64,000 nt of DNA, from the NCBI RefSeq assembly GCF_023051105.1, contig NZ_JALKIL010000007.1, positions 62,001 to 126,000 on the forward strand, read 5' to 3'. Within the stretch, counting starts at the first letter, position 1. Every line of letters begins with the position of its first letter. This document shows positions 1-10,439 of the stretch, piece by piece. This stretch comes from Anaerobiospirillum sp. NML120449. Lineage in GTDB: Bacteria; Pseudomonadota; Gammaproteobacteria; Enterobacterales; Succinivibrionaceae. The position numbers were made by a program, and so were the translations under genes. The notes under the pieces were generated by a model. The model was not told the DNA's origin and made no database searches. It saw nothing but the letters and a program-made list of their open reading frames with translations.

Positions 1-373
1 GGCAGCAAACGAAGGCAGGCCCAAACGACTGTATGCCTGAGAACTGTCAAATGCTGAACTCCATCTCATCACGGCACCGTACGAGGCGACCATGACTGCC
101 CGACAGGCAGGGAGTGGAAGACAGGACTGTCTGCCATGTTGACAACCAAAGCTGCATCAGTGCTCATTGAGGGTGCTGCCATAATGCATTGCATCAGCGT
201 TCAGACTTATGCCTGAACTGTTTCGGGCAATAAGGCACAGCCTGTATCATGTAGGCATTAATGCATGCACCGGGGCATGGCTTCCATGAAGCCCGACCTG
301 AGCCATCGTGCCAGGCATGGTCAGGCGAGCTGCTCTGGTAATGGTTAAGTGAGATAGTTTGCGAGGATAAACT
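1..373. other. Intergenic region upstream of nadK
   Basis: No convincing gene on either strand; the open frames here have no ribosome binding site or recognisable product. The only clear signal is the nadK ribosome binding site GAGGATAAAC just before position 374. The upstream neighbour lies outside the window. Confidence 0.5.
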
Positions 374-1309
374 ATGAGTTCTGTTGCCGATAACCACACC
401 CCTAATAAAAGGATCTCCAAGGCCATTATCGTCTCCAAGGTCTATCACAGACCTGTAGGCGGAGCCATTTCCGAAGTAGCCAAGCTGCTCAAAAATCTGG
501 CCGTGGAAGCCTATATCGATCAGAACACCGCCGTAGGCTTTAACCTCGACGATATTCCTATCATTTCCCGTCGCGGCATCCGTGATGCTGACCTGATCAT
601 TGTAGTGGGCGGTGACGGCTCACTGCTGGGCGCCGCCCGCTCCATGGTCGATTTCAACGTGCCCATGCTGGGCATTAACCGTGGTCATCTGGGCCTGCTT
701 ACTGATGTCAGTCCGCAGAACCTCGAGAAATCCCTGAACAGAATTGTTGAGGGCCGCTACACCATCGAAAACCGCATGCTCCTTGATGTGCGTGTTTTCC
801 GTCGTGATGAGGACGGCGCCGAAGAACAGATTGGTCAGTCCCTTGCCATGAATGAGACAGTCATTCATTCAGGCATTCTGGCACACATGATTGTCTGCCG
901 CGTCTCCATTGATGGCAGCTTCATGTATTCCCTGCGAGGTGACGGCATCATTATCGGTACACCTACCGGCTCCACAGCCTACTCCCTGTCAGCTGGAGGT
1001 CCTATTATCGAGCCTCACCTTGATGTGCTCTCCCTGGTCCCAATGTTCCCTCAGTCACTCAACTGCTCCCCTATCATTCTTCCAGGCAAACGCAATGTTG
1101 AAGTGGAGTTTGAGTTCAAAGAAGATGTCCCTGAGTGGGTCAACGTCAACTGCGACGGCCAGGTAACCATTCGTGCCGACACCAAGTGCGTAGTATGCGT
1201 CAGCCAGCACGAATCCCCGCTGCAGCTTATCCACCCTGAGGGCTACGATTACTACAGCATCCTGCGCCAGAAACTGGGCTGGGGCCAGAGCCTCGTCACT
1301 TCTGACTGA
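374..1309 (+). CDS. nadK: NAD kinase
   Basis: Phosphorylates NAD+ to NADP+ using ATP in the cytoplasm. At 311 residues it is slightly longer than the usual 290-300. Seen in the sequence: the GGDG nucleotide-binding motif (residues 79-82), NRGHLGLLTD (102-111), the conserved AMNE at about 158-161, and the glycine-rich block GDGIIIGTPTGSTAYS (about 189-204). The ATG at 374 follows a GAGGA ribosome binding site. recN follows on the same strand after 727 bp, the same neighbour pair as in enterobacteria. An intrinsic terminator at 1494-1530 suggests nadK is transcribed alone. A short run of about 12-bp repeats starts at its stop codon. Confidence 0.97.
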   Translation: MSSVADNHTPNKRISKAIIVSKVYHRPVGGAISEVAKLLKNLAVEAYIDQNTAVGFNLDDIPIISRRGIRDADLIIVVGGDGSLLGAARSMVDFNVPMLGINRGHLGLLTDVSPQNLEKSLNRIVEGRYTIENRMLLDVRVFRRDEDGAEEQIGQSLAMNETVIHSGILAHMIVCRVSIDGSFMYSLRGDGIIIGTPTGSTAYSLSAGGPIIEPHLDVLSLVPMFPQSLNCSPIILPGKRNVEVEFEFKEDVPEWVNVNCDGQVTIRADTKCVVCVSQHESPLQLIHPEGYDYYSILRQKLGWGQSLVTSD

Positions 1310-1351
1310 CGCAGGCGCTGATGCAGGTGCTGACGCAGGTGCTGACGCTGG
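1307..1351. repeat. 12-bp tandem repeat starting at nadK stop codon
   Basis: About 3.5 imperfect copies of a 12-bp unit related to GACGCAGGTGCT, with the first copy overlapping the TGA stop of nadK. The rest of the gap to the terminator is also low-complexity, with GCTCAGAGC-like inverted words at 1373-1425. Confidence 0.7.
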
Positions 1352-1493
1352 CCAATCCCAAGGCCATAGCCATGGCTCAGAGCAATACCCCGCGCTCAGA
1401 GCCATAGCCCATGCTCTGAGCCAGAGCTCTGGGCAATCGCCTGCCGAAGATAAAGGCCACGCCAGGACAAAGCAAAGCAAGGCATGCCCCTAC

Positions 1494-1530
1494 AAAAAGG
1501 GATCAGTTTCCACTGATCCCTTTTTGTTTT
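1494..1530 (+). terminator. Intrinsic terminator after nadK
   Basis: A stem built from AAAAAGGGATCAGT and ACTGATCCCTTTTT closes a TTCC loop and is followed by a T-rich stretch. It lies about 185 bp beyond the nadK stop. Confidence 0.92.
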
Positions 1531-2036
1531 GTACACCTGCCATCATTGCCCCTGCCTGCTACCCGCTTTGTCAGCTGCAGCCTGTATAGTCCTGTTGCCA
1601 TGACATGGCATGTATAGTCCGGCTGGCATGGTATGGCATGGCATGCATAGTCCGGCCGCCATGGCTGGCCATGGCAGCCGCACGAACGTGGCCTGCGTAT
1701 CCAGATGGCTGTCGTACGGTCAGCGGATACAGGACGGCTTTATCAGCAGGTCAGCGCCCATGGCTGTAGCATGTGGGTTGAGGGCAGCCTTGCTTCAATG
1801 GGCAGCTGTAATAACCATCTGACTGGCATGCCTGGTGGTAAGGGGAGCATTGCAGTTAAGGGGATGCTCTAAATATTTTTTACCTGGTTATGATAAATTT
1901 GTAATCCAGAAAAAGGCCGATTCGGATTAGAATTAGCATTCACTGCACCGCAGGGTGCAGGCGCGCACTGCAGCCCGGCGGGCTGTTCGATCATTAAGGG
2001 GCTGAGCCAGCGCAGCAGCCCGATCGCGGAGCAACC
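1531..2036. other. nadK-recN intergenic region
   Basis: No gene found. 1600-1680 is rich in CATGGC/GGCATG words. An AT-rich stretch at 1868-1930 probably holds the recN promoter, but I cannot assign hexamers confidently and I do not see a good LexA box (CTGT-N8-ACAG). Confidence 0.4.
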
Positions 2037-4076
2037 ATGTTAGAACAACTTAAATTGAGCAATCTTGCCCTGTCAGTTCAGGCCGAAGTAGATTTTACTC
2101 CCGGCATGATCTGCATTACCGGTGAGACAGGTGCCGGCAAATCCCTGGTGGTTGATGCCCTGGGACTGGTGCTGGGCTCAAAGGCTGACGCCAATATGGT
2201 CCGTCAGGGAGAAAAGCAGCTGGAGGTTTCAGCTCAGTTCTCCATTGAAAATAATGCCCGCGTTATAGGCCTGCTCGGAGAGTACGGCTTTCTTGATGAC
2301 AAGGTGCCATACGGATCGGCAGCTGCCCGTGCTGCAGCGGCCAATGCCCGACCTCAGACCACCATACCAGCAGATCTCAACGCCCTTGCCCACCACAGCC
2401 ATGCAGCCACGCCAGACCAGGCACAGGCTTATGGCCAGGGCCTGGCCCAGGGCCAGGGCCAGCCACAGCCGGAGTCCGTTGCTGCTGGCACTGAAGGATC
2501 AGCAGGCTTATCCATGACTGCCCAGGCATCAGATGCCCCGGCAGGAGCTGATGAATCTGCAGACACTGCAGCAGCTGCTGTGGCTGCAGCTGCTGAGGCT
2601 GAGGCAGCCGCCATGGCCTGTGACCAGGCTGATGGCCAGGCTGTAGGTCTTGAGATGCTGTCCACAGCTGAAATATGTGGAGACCTGGTGCTGCGACGCG
2701 TGGTTACAGCTGAGGGCAAGTCCAAAGCCTATATCAACGGTCATATGGCTACCCTGACCCAGCTGCGCGACCTTGGTGAGCACCTGGTTGCCATTCATGG
2801 TCAGCACGCCAGTGTCCGCCTTATGGATGAAAAGCATCAGCTTGAGACTGTAGATAACTTTGGCAAGCTCCGCCCTCTGGTAAATGAGGTCAATACCGCC
2901 TTTAACAATTACCAGAAGCTGCGCCAGGACCTGGTAAAACTCTCTGATCTGCAAAAACAGGGAGCTGCTACCTACCGTCAGGATCGCTATGACCTTGAGG
3001 AATTACGCCGCCTTGATTTTCAGGAGGGTGATTATGAAAACCTTGAGGCCATGTTTGACCGTGCCATGCATCAGGCTCAGTTCAGCTATATCCTGGCTCA
3101 GTTCCGGGCCATAGTAGAAGGTGGCGATTCCAATGTAGTGAGCATATTGCGTGAGCGCCTCATGGAAATGGACAAGGTCAAAGCCTTTGACCCTGATATT
3201 TCCCGCATTATGGAAAATATTGAGTCGGCTATTCTCCATCTTGAAGAAGGCACCAGCATTGCCGAGGACCTGGCCTCCCAGGGCATGGAAATGAGCACCA
3301 ATGAGCTCGAGGGCAAGATGAGCAAGGCTCATGACCTGGCCCGCCGTTTCTCCTGTCTGCCACGTGAGCTCTATCTGATGAGCGATCGTATTGAGCGCAA
3401 GGTAACTGAGTTCCTTGGACTTAAAGACCGCATCACTGCCATGACAGAAGAAGTGCGCAAGGCCCGTGCAGAATATGAAGCTGCAGCCTCACGTCTGTCA
3501 GAGGCCCGTATAAAAGCCGCAGCTGAGCTCTCAGCCAGCATCTCAGGCAAGATCACCACTCTTGCCATGCCTGATGCCCGCTTTGACATTCAGATTCGCC
3601 GTGATGAGGAGGGTCGTCCTCGCCTGGGTGGCCGCGACGAGCTGTGCTTTATGTTCTCAGCAAACCTGGGACAGGACTTGCGCCCTCTGGCCGCTGTTGC
3701 CTCAGGCGGTGAGCTCTCACGCCTTGCTCTGGCCATTGAGGTGCTGACAGCCTCAGTCAAATCCACCCCTACTCTGATTTTTGACGAGGTCGACACCGGT
3801 ATCTCCGGACGAACCGCCTCAGCTGTAGGCGACCTGCTTCAGGAGCTGGGGCAGTACGTTCAGGTCATTACCGTAACCCACCTGCCTCAGGTAGCGGCAA
3901 AGGCTCACACCCAGTTTGTAGTGGCCAAATTCAATGAGCAGGGCGGAGTTAACTCCACCATAACCATGCTCGACAGCGAGGGACGTATCGAGGAAATATC
4001 CCGCATGATTGGTGGATCGGTCATTACCGAAACCACCCGCCGCAGTGCCTACGAGCTGCTCAACGAAACTCTCTGA
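2037..4076 (+). CDS. recN: DNA repair protein RecN with low-complexity insertion
   Basis: SMC-like ATPase that acts in double-strand break repair in the cytoplasm. Seen: Walker A GETGAGKS (residues 29-36), an AIHGQHA block near 253, a central coiled-coil region, the ABC signature ASGGELSRLALA (about 555-566) and Walker B LIFDEVDTG (about 579-587). It has 679 residues against about 550 in the family. The extra length is an Ala/Gln/Asp-rich insertion at about residues 91-213, between the N-terminal head strands and the conserved LVLRRVVTAEGKSKAYING block. The insertion keeps the frame open and both flanks align with the family, so this looks like an in-frame expansion rather than a frameshift. 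The ATG at 2037 has GGAG upstream. A terminator follows at 4251. Confidence 0.96.
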   Translation: MLEQLKLSNLALSVQAEVDFTPGMICITGETGAGKSLVVDALGLVLGSKADANMVRQGEKQLEVSAQFSIENNARVIGLLGEYGFLDDKVPYGSAAARAAAANARPQTTIPADLNALAHHSHAATPDQAQAYGQGLAQGQGQPQPESVAAGTEGSAGLSMTAQASDAPAGADESADTAAAAVAAAAEAEAAAMACDQADGQAVGLEMLSTAEICGDLVLRRVVTAEGKSKAYINGHMATLTQLRDLGEHLVAIHGQHASVRLMDEKHQLETVDNFGKLRPLVNEVNTAFNNYQKLRQDLVKLSDLQKQGAATYRQDRYDLEELRRLDFQEGDYENLEAMFDRAMHQAQFSYILAQFRAIVEGGDSNVVSILRERLMEMDKVKAFDPDISRIMENIESAILHLEEGTSIAEDLASQGMEMSTNELEGKMSKAHDLARRFSCLPRELYLMSDRIERKVTEFLGLKDRITAMTEEVRKARAEYEAAASRLSEARIKAAAELSASISGKITTLAMPDARFDIQIRRDEEGRPRLGGRDELCFMFSANLGQDLRPLAAVASGGELSRLALAIEVLTASVKSTPTLIFDEVDTGISGRTASAVGDLLQELGQYVQVITVTHLPQVAAKAHTQFVVAKFNEQGGVNSTITMLDSEGRIEEISRMIGGSVITETTRRSAYELLNETL

Positions 4077-4250
4077 CCTGTTGCTCTCAGCCCCCTGAAT
4101 ACTCAGGCAGCCCCATAAGGGACCTCAGGGCTCAATAAGGCACAGCAGCCCCCTCCATAATGAGATGCAGGCTCCATAAGTAACCTCAGGGCTAAATAAT
4201 GCCCCACAGGCCCATTGAGCGGCATTCTGACCTCAGGTACCTGAAGATGA
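4077..4250. repeat. Degenerate direct repeats after recN
   Basis: The recN 3' flank is built of imperfect copies of phrases such as CAGCCCC, CCATAA and CCTCAGGGCT. No reading frame of interest. Confidence 0.45.
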
Positions 4251-4297
4251 CAAAGCCTTACTGTCCGTTACCGGGCAGTAAGGCTTTGCTGTTTTTG
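4251..4297 (+). terminator. Intrinsic terminator after recN
   Basis: CAAAGCCTTACTG pairs with CAGTAAGGCTTTG across a short GC-rich loop, followed by CTGTTTTTG. Confidence 0.92.
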
Positions 4298-4506
4298 CAC
4301 CAAAAGGGCTCAGTATTCTTATAAGTTAAGGGCTGAACGGCATTTTTGAGACATTTTGGGGAAAAATTTTTACAATAGAACTTGCCTGAAAGACAGCAAC
4401 TGCTGTGCAGCATGCCAGGATCCTCAATCTGGCTGCATATTCAGAACGGAACTGTAAATACAGTGCACCAGGCAAGGAAAGTGATTTGGACATCAGCAGG
4501 AACTCA

Positions 4507-5022
4507 ATGATCACAGCTGACAGAGACGTAACCAGTAATACCCAGGGACGCTTCTGGAACATACGCCCTGCCCGCAAGGAAGATGTGGCCCTCTTTACCG
4601 CTGTAGAGATGCGTTCCATTCCTTTTGAGCGCCGACTTGAAGGACCAGGTTACACCCTGCCCGAGCTTACCAGAGTATGGACCCAGCGTTTTCGCTCGGG
4701 CAAATACACCATACTGGTAGCTGTTGACAGAAAAGACGACAGCCGGGTTATGGGCTTTCTTGGAGCTCAGATTCCTGAGTTCAGAGAAGCCTATATCAAT
4801 GCCCTGTATATTGACCCTCCACATATGAGAAAGGGACTGGCATCCGCTCTGCTGCTTACCTGTGAAACAGTTTGCTATCTCAACCACTGCTCAAGGATCA
4901 AGCTGTGTGTTGAGCCTATGAATACCTCAGGCATACGCTTTTATCTCAAGCATGGATTTACCAAAACAGACGAGAAAGTTCGCCATCTAAATGTCTACGT
5001 AAAGGAGTACTCTATATGCTGA
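4507..5022 (+). CDS. GNAT-family N-acetyltransferase
   Basis: Predicted acetyl-CoA-dependent N-acetyltransferase of unknown substrate. About 171 residues from the preferred ATG at 4507, which has AGGAA six bases upstream. The frame is open from an ATG at 4405, but that start has no good ribosome binding site and its N-terminal part is not GNAT-like. Seen: the N-terminal IRPARKEDVALF strand-helix typical of GNATs, the acetyl-CoA motif ALYIDPPHMRKGLASALL, and a C-terminal GIRFYLKHGFTKTDE block found in the RimI/YncA type. The stop overlaps the dapB start by 7 nt, so the two are probably translationally coupled. A link to lysine synthesis is not established. Confidence 0.85.
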   Translation: MITADRDVTSNTQGRFWNIRPARKEDVALFTAVEMRSIPFERRLEGPGYTLPELTRVWTQRFRSGKYTILVAVDRKDDSRVMGFLGAQIPEFREAYINALYIDPPHMRKGLASALLLTCETVCYLNHCSRIKLCVEPMNTSGIRFYLKHGFTKTDEKVRHLNVYVKEYSIC

Positions 5023-5792
5023 AAGTCTGCATCGTCGGTATTTCAGGCCGCATGGGACACGCTATTTTTGAATGCTGCCAGGGACTGGAAGGATATAAGG
5101 TTGTTTCCGGAATCTCCAGGAGTGACTCTCAGATTCCCCTCGGTTTTAATGGTGAACTGGTCGACTCAGTAGAGAAGCTCACCGCTGCTCCTGATGTTTT
5201 CATCGACTTCTCTCGTCCTGACTGCTCCTTAAAGGTTCTGCAGTATGCCCGTGAAAACGGCTGCTCCGTAGTGCTTGGTACCACTGGCTTTACCGATGAG
5301 GAAAAGAGCCGTATCAACTCAGCTGCCAGCGCTGTTCCTGTAGTATTTGCCGCCAACTTCTCCGTAGGCGTGAATGTCATTCTGGCCTTAATTAAGAAGA
5401 CCGCTGCCATCATGCAGGATGCTGACATTGAAATCTTTGAGGCCCACCACCGCTACAAGGTAGACGCGCCTTCCGGCACCGCACTTGCCATGGGTGAGGC
5501 TGCTGCTGAAGCCCGTGGCGTCAAGCTCAAGGACGTCATGGTTGCAGGCCGCAACGGCTTTACCGGTGAAAGACAGTACGGCACCATAGGCATCAGCTCC
5601 ATTCGTGGCGGCGACGTGGTAGGCGAGCACAAGGCCCTGTTCCTGACCGACGGCGAGCAGGTTGGCATCGAGCACGTAGCTACCTCACGTGCCACCTTTG
5701 CCCGTGGCGCTATCCGCGCCGCCAAGTGGGTTACTGGCCGCAAGCCAGCCCTGTACAACATGAACGAAGTACTGGGCCTGGACAAGATCTAA
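5016..5792 (+). CDS. dapB: 4-hydroxy-tetrahydrodipicolinate reductase
   Basis: NAD(P)H-dependent reductase of the diaminopimelate/lysine pathway, cytoplasmic. 258 residues, usual length about 270. Seen: the dinucleotide-binding loop GISGRMG (8-14), GTTGF (88-92), AANFSVGVN (112-120), and the signature EAHHRYKVDAPSGTA (142-156) carrying the catalytic His144/His145 and Lys148. The ATG at 5016 has AAGGAG upstream and lies inside the end of the acetyltransferase gene. A GC-rich tail and terminator follow. Confidence 0.97.
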   Translation: MLKVCIVGISGRMGHAIFECCQGLEGYKVVSGISRSDSQIPLGFNGELVDSVEKLTAAPDVFIDFSRPDCSLKVLQYARENGCSVVLGTTGFTDEEKSRINSAASAVPVVFAANFSVGVNVILALIKKTAAIMQDADIEIFEAHHRYKVDAPSGTALAMGEAAAEARGVKLKDVMVAGRNGFTGERQYGTIGISSIRGGDVVGEHKALFLTDGEQVGIEHVATSRATFARGAIRAAKWVTGRKPALYNMNEVLGLDKI

Positions 5793-5982
5793 TCCCGACG
5801 CAGCAACTGCAGCTCCGGCAGCATGCCGCGCTGCCCAGGCAGCGCCAATGCGCAGCCTGTCCACGCCAGAATGCCGCCCGGCCGCGCAGGGCGGCAGCCA
5901 GTCAGCCCCAGGAGGCAGCCCGGCCCCGCCGCACAAGGCGGCTTCCCGGCTGCTCCAGGCTGCTGCCCGGCCCGAAACACTG
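5793..5982. other. GC-rich low-complexity tail after dapB
   Basis: A very GC-rich stretch built from GCCCGGC, GGCAGC and CAGG words between the dapB stop and its terminator. All frames contain small Pro/Ala/Gly-rich open frames, which I take as a by-product of composition. Confidence 0.45.
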
Positions 5983-6014
5983 AAGGTCACCTACATGGTG
6001 ACCTTTTGTTTTTT
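5983..6014 (+). terminator. Intrinsic terminator after dapB
   Basis: AAGGTCACC and GGTGACCTT form a 9-bp stem around TACAT, followed by TTGTTTTTT. Confidence 0.92.
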
Positions 6015-6039
6015 CAGGGTCCGGTCAAAGTCAAAGGAC

Positions 6040-6068
6040 AAAAAAAGAGCCCATATTTATGGGCTCTC
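6040..6068 (-). terminator. Intrinsic terminator of the chemotaxis receptor gene
   Basis: On the minus strand GAGCCCATA and TATGGGCTC form a stem followed by a run of seven T. It lies about 170 bp beyond the receptor stop codon, back to back with the dapB terminator. Confidence 0.88.
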
Positions 6069-6238
6069 AGGTGAAAGTTAATCTTTAATGAATAACAGGA
6101 TACAGGGTCTGCGGCGGCCCGCTCTGAGCGCTGCCTGCAAGGCCGGAGAGCGGCCGTCAGCAACCTTGCACCTGCTCACAGCTGGCGCCGGGCTCTGGCT
6201 CAGACAGGCTGTGACGTAACTGAGCCCACTGTCGGCCC

Positions 6239-7852
6239 TTACAGCTTGAAGCGGCCGATCAGCGCCTTGAAGCTCTCAATCTGATTGAATGAGTTGTTAA
6301 CCAGTTCGCTGGTTTCCTCAGCAATCTTGGCCACATCCCTGGTGGTGTTGGTCAGTTCCTGCATGGAAGCGGAAATTTCGTTGCTTGAAGTGCTCTGCTC
6401 TTCAGCTGAGGCAGCAATCTGAGAGATCTGGTTGTTTACATTCTGTACGTTATTTAGAATGTCATTTAAGACGTGGTCAAGCACAGAGGTGTTTTCAGCA
6501 AGTGCAGTAATGCCAGTAACAGAGCGGCCCATGGAATCATTGGCCTCATTGGCTACGTTTACCATGCGATCCACCTTGTCGGTAATCTCACTGGTAGAGG
6601 AGCTGGTACGGCTGGCCAGAGCACGAACTTCATCGGCAACCACGGCAAAACCACGACCAGCCTCACCGGCACGGGCAGCCTCAATGGCAGCGTTAAGAGC
6701 CAGCAGATTGGTCTGGGCAGCAATCTCATCAATGGTATTTACAATGCTGTTAATGCTACGTGACTGGTTAACCACCTCCTCAATCTGCTTTCCATTGGTC
6801 TTTGTAATTTCAGACTGCTCATAAATGGCATTAATGGATTCCTTGGCCTTGGTCATACCCTCAGCAGTCTTATCTGCAGAGGTCTGGGCAATGGAAGCAG
6901 CCCGATCGCAGTTCTTGGCAATTTCTTCAGTGGTAGCTACCATCTGATTGGCCGCTGCTGCTACTGTGATAGAGCGATTTTCGGTTTCGGCAGCATGTTG
7001 CTCAAGACGCTCGGCCAGAGCGCTGGCATGATGCATTTCCTCTGCAAGGTTATCTGCAAGATTAACCAGATTATTGATATCACTCGAAAGATTGACTCGC
7101 AGACTCTCAAGGGATCTGGTGAGGTAACCAAATTCATCGTTGTACTTGCTCTGAGCCGGAACAGAAAAGTCCTGCTCCTCAAGACGCTTGAGATCCTGAA
7201 TTACCATGAATACAGCGCTCTTGATATAAGAGGAGGTCATCATGGCAATAATCAGGGAAAAGATTACAGCCAGAACACTGATTACCAGCACAATATATAC
7301 AGGAGTGTCCTCTGCAATGCTGTCCACCTGACGGAATACTTCAGTAAAGAAACCATTGCTAAGGTACTGGAACTTGGCTTCCATATCAGAAAAAACAGGC
7401 ACCAGCTCATTGGCATAGACGAAGATAGCCTCACGGCCCTTATCATCGCGCACGAGAGGAACTACACGCTGCTCAAGAATATCAAGCAGTTTGGCAGCAT
7501 CACGCTTAATTCCGCCAATTTCATTTGGGTAGCTGCCAGGAACCAGAGCATCAGCATAACGTCTGAAATTGCTGGCCATGGTAGTCATTTCCTGTACGGT
7601 AGGAGCCTTAAAGTCGTACTCCTTGGCAGAACAGAAAATAAACAGTGACTTCTGCAGCTTACGTCCGGCATCGTTAACACGGCTGATACGCTGATAACGC
7701 TCCTCAAGGGTCCAGTGCACGTATGTAGCTACTTCCTGAGACCTTTTCATGGAAACAAGAGCTGAACCAGTAATGGTGAGGGTGAGGATAATAAGACAGC
7801 TGAAGCTCAGCAAAAGCTTGACCTTGATAGGAAGCCTGAAATACCAACTCAT
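6239..7852 (-). CDS. Methyl-accepting chemotaxis protein
   Basis: Inner-membrane chemoreceptor that controls CheA activity. About 537 residues from the preferred ATG at 7852 ([17 protein letters not shown]). Seen: transmembrane segment 1 (about 12-33), a periplasmic sensor region of about 150 residues predicted helical, transmembrane segment 2 (about 185-207), a HAMP region, and the cytoplasmic signalling domain with the hairpin tip [20 protein letters not shown] followed by [15 protein letters not shown]. No C-terminal CheR-binding pentapeptide of the NWETF type is visible. The open frame extends 50 codons upstream, but those residues do not fit a receptor N-terminus. No che genes lie nearby. 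The ligand is unknown. Confidence 0.93.
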   Translation of the reverse strand: MSWYFRLPIKVKLLLSFSCLIILTLTITGSALVSMKRSQEVATYVHWTLEERYQRISRVNDAGRKLQKSLFIFCSAKEYDFKAPTVQEMTTMASNFRRYADALVPGSYPNEIGGIKRDAAKLLDILEQRVVPLVRDDKGREAIFVYANELVPVFSDMEAKFQYLSNGFFTEVFRQVDSIAEDTPVYIVLVISVLAVIFSLIIAMMTSSYIKSAVFMVIQDLKRLEEQDFSVPAQSKYNDEFGYLTRSLESLRVNLSSDINNLVNLADNLAEEMHHASALAERLEQHAAETENRSITVAAAANQMVATTEEIAKNCDRAASIAQTSADKTAEGMTKAKESINAIYEQSEITKTNGKQIEEVVNQSRSINSIVNTIDEIAAQTNLLALNAAIEAARAGEAGRGFAVVADEVRALASRTSSSTSEITDKVDRMVNVANEANDSMGRSVTGITALAENTSVLDHVLNDILNNVQNVNNQISQIAASAEEQSTSSNEISASMQELTNTTRDVAKIAEETSELVNNSFNQIESFKALIGRFKL

Positions 7853-9333
7853 AACGACAATCCAGAATAGTTGATCACAACAAAATAACTGTGCGCAAGG
7901 CACAGCCTTAACTGCAGAAACTCCCACCACACAGTAATAAATAAAGGGAATCAGGACATGCTCTCTGAAAGATCTGCGTCCTTCTCTCCTGTATGAAAAC
8001 ATATTGAGACAGGGGACAGATGCCGCACATCAGACAGCAGCCCGATATATCTGCAGAAATCCTTTCTACAAAATTAAAGAAACCTTTTGACCTGTGGCCC
8101 TTACCGGCAAGCTGTTTAATCACCAGGTACCGAAAGGTCCATCCTGCCAGCTAAAAAGCAAAGTAAAGTAAATAAAGAAAAGCGCACCTGGCCTTACCTG
8201 GTCATACCGCGCCCCGAACTCAAAACGGAGCCGCGACTGTAGCGCAGCGCTTACGGCCGTTGCCAGAGCATGCCTGTCCCGCGTATTGAGGCCTGCATGA
8301 ATGCAAACTTTTGTTGTCAGCCGACATTGCCAGAACGATAAAGCTCCTTGCCAGGTCAGGCATCAGGTTGCGGCGCGCACAATCAATAAACTTCGGGCAC
8401 CGGCAAAATTAAAAGCAAAAAACAACAGAACATCAGCACATTGAAGCATGTCTGACCAGCATGAAAATCACGCTTAGGCAGCACCAGCTGAAGCTCTTTC
8501 AATTTGACGTATCAGTCATTTAATACCTTCCCTTTTCTGATATTTAAGCCATTTAACACCAGCACCAGAAACTTTTGGGGTGCAACAGGGCGACCGTGCC
8601 TGTACATTGCAAGCATGGCAAAAATCGTGGGATGCAGGCGTACCTGTCCCATGGTGCGTAGAAAAGGGAAAAAAGAAATGAAGATCTGCCTTTTGTCTGT
8701 CTGACAGATGCGCTGCTGTAACCAGTCAGAGCGCTCAATCGCAGCATGAATTAGTCATGCAAAATACTCACAGTCCTCGCGACTGTAATTTGGTCCCTGA
8801 CAGGCAGGGACTGGCAGGCAGCCAGGAAACTCAGGACCTGCATGCCTGTTACATAAAACTGCTGTATACGGATTTGTCTGTCCAAAAACAGCTCAACTAT
8901 GCCTGAATGCATAAGCTGCATAAGGACCTCCATATCAGCCACTCCCCACACCCGCACAGTTGCGCATGTCAGGAGGCAGGGCTCTATGGAGCCAGACACG
9001 GCATGATATACAAGGGGACCACACCGCTGTTACTTTCAGAAATTGCTCCAGGTGTTCACCGGCTCTTCAATGAACCGGCATGTTCCAGAAATCTTCTGTA
9101 CCCTGCTTTGACAGGTATCAGAGAACATGTTTGATTTGCACGTACTGAAATGTTCAGCAAAGCACTTGTCTACAAGTAAACATGCGATCAGACAATGCGC
9201 CTTACTGATGCAACAAATCAAATTAGCTTTTCAAAAACACCGTATTTATGACGATTTGCCACAATGCGCAGGTATACTGCGCCTGCTGTATCATCTGCTT
9301 ATGAGGTGTTATTGATACAGCTTTCCATGTAAT

Positions 9334-9362
9334 TTGACGAATAATGATTAGCTATTTATAGC
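9334..9362 (+). promoter_or_regulatory. Possible sigma70 promoter in gene-free region
   Basis: TTGACG and TATAGC separated by 17 bp in an AT-rich stretch. No gene or terminator clearly follows, so function is uncertain. Confidence 0.3.
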
Positions 9363-9472
9363 ATCACAAAAAAATTAAAGCTACATCTATAGATTGTTAT
9401 AGTGAGCTTGATCATGTACCCATAATGACCCACCACGCAGGAATGCCGCTTTGCGCAAAACAGATGAAAAAT

Positions 9473-9489
9473 ATTTGCATCTTGCAAAT
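9473..9489. promoter_or_regulatory. Palindrome, possible operator
   Basis: ATTTGCA-TCT-TGCAAAT is a perfect 7-bp inverted repeat with a 3-bp centre. A second short palindrome, TTTGCGCAAA, lies about 20 bp upstream. The target gene is unclear. Confidence 0.35.
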
Positions 9490-10439
9490 CAGATTCACCT
9501 GTATAAATTCATAAAAAGTTTCAGCCCCCTAATCAAAAAGTACCACCACAAAACAAATTGCGCGAAGCATAAGCTAAACCACGTACCACCGGCATCCAGG
9601 AAAACATGAGCATCTACAGTGCGGACTTGATACAGACCGAATATACACATATTCCTATCTATAAGAAAAGACACTCCCCCACCAAAAGTACCTGTAGAAA
9701 GTACTGCCAGCTTCCCTCATCACCCATAACCACAGCCATAGCCATAGCCATGCCTCATCCCCGTCAGCTTCGCCCGCTACCATCACCATGGCACGAGACT
9801 ACTGACCCTTGCCTCCAACAAATCACTACGAACAGCCCCAGACGCCTGCAGGTGAAACAAGCAAAAGGACTGAAGTAACTCCCCGTCAGCTGACAGGAAA
9901 TTTGGATATTACAGGGATTGCCATAATTAGCTGAACACGACTGCAAACCGCCAGGCTAAAAGCCCTGACGGTAAATCACAGGATAACGGAATAAATGAAA
10001 TTTCGGAAATGTACGAACAGTCGCAAGGCACACCTCCCAATTCCCATGTAAAACGCTATACGCTTTGCAGCAGGCCATCACTGGAAATGCCTTGCAAGCC
10101 ATGGAAAAACTGGGAGGAGCAGCTGCCTGCGAAATTTAATAACTGAAACACGCACTCTTGTCGCGATTAATCGCCTTAACCTGCCAATTCAAAAGTAAAG
10201 AACTCTGACACGAAAAGCTGCATGACACTTTATAAAGTAATTTACAGAGATTTACTGATTATGGCATGCATCGGGTAATGAACTTATAGTAAGACAGCAT
10301 AGGACGGGTCCAGGCGTTATCGGAAAATACTGTCTCAGCAAGGATTTGATGCAAGCGAGAGAGCTGAGTAAATTACTGAATTTAATGTGCTGTGCTGGCA
10401 GGACTGAAGGATGCGCTGTGCTGGGCGTATTGAATGACG

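Larger units (their letters stand above)
7853..10439. other. Gene-free region upstream of the chemoreceptor
   Basis: About 2.6 kb in which I recognise no gene. Open frames are short, lack ribosome binding sites and have no recognisable products. 9330-9560 is AT-rich and holds a possible promoter and two palindromes listed separately. The receptor promoter must lie in the first few hundred bases, but I cannot place it. Confidence 0.45.

Noticed and set aside
1868..1930. LexA box upstream of recN
   Set aside because: CTG and CAG words occur, but not at the CTGT-N8-ACAG spacing.
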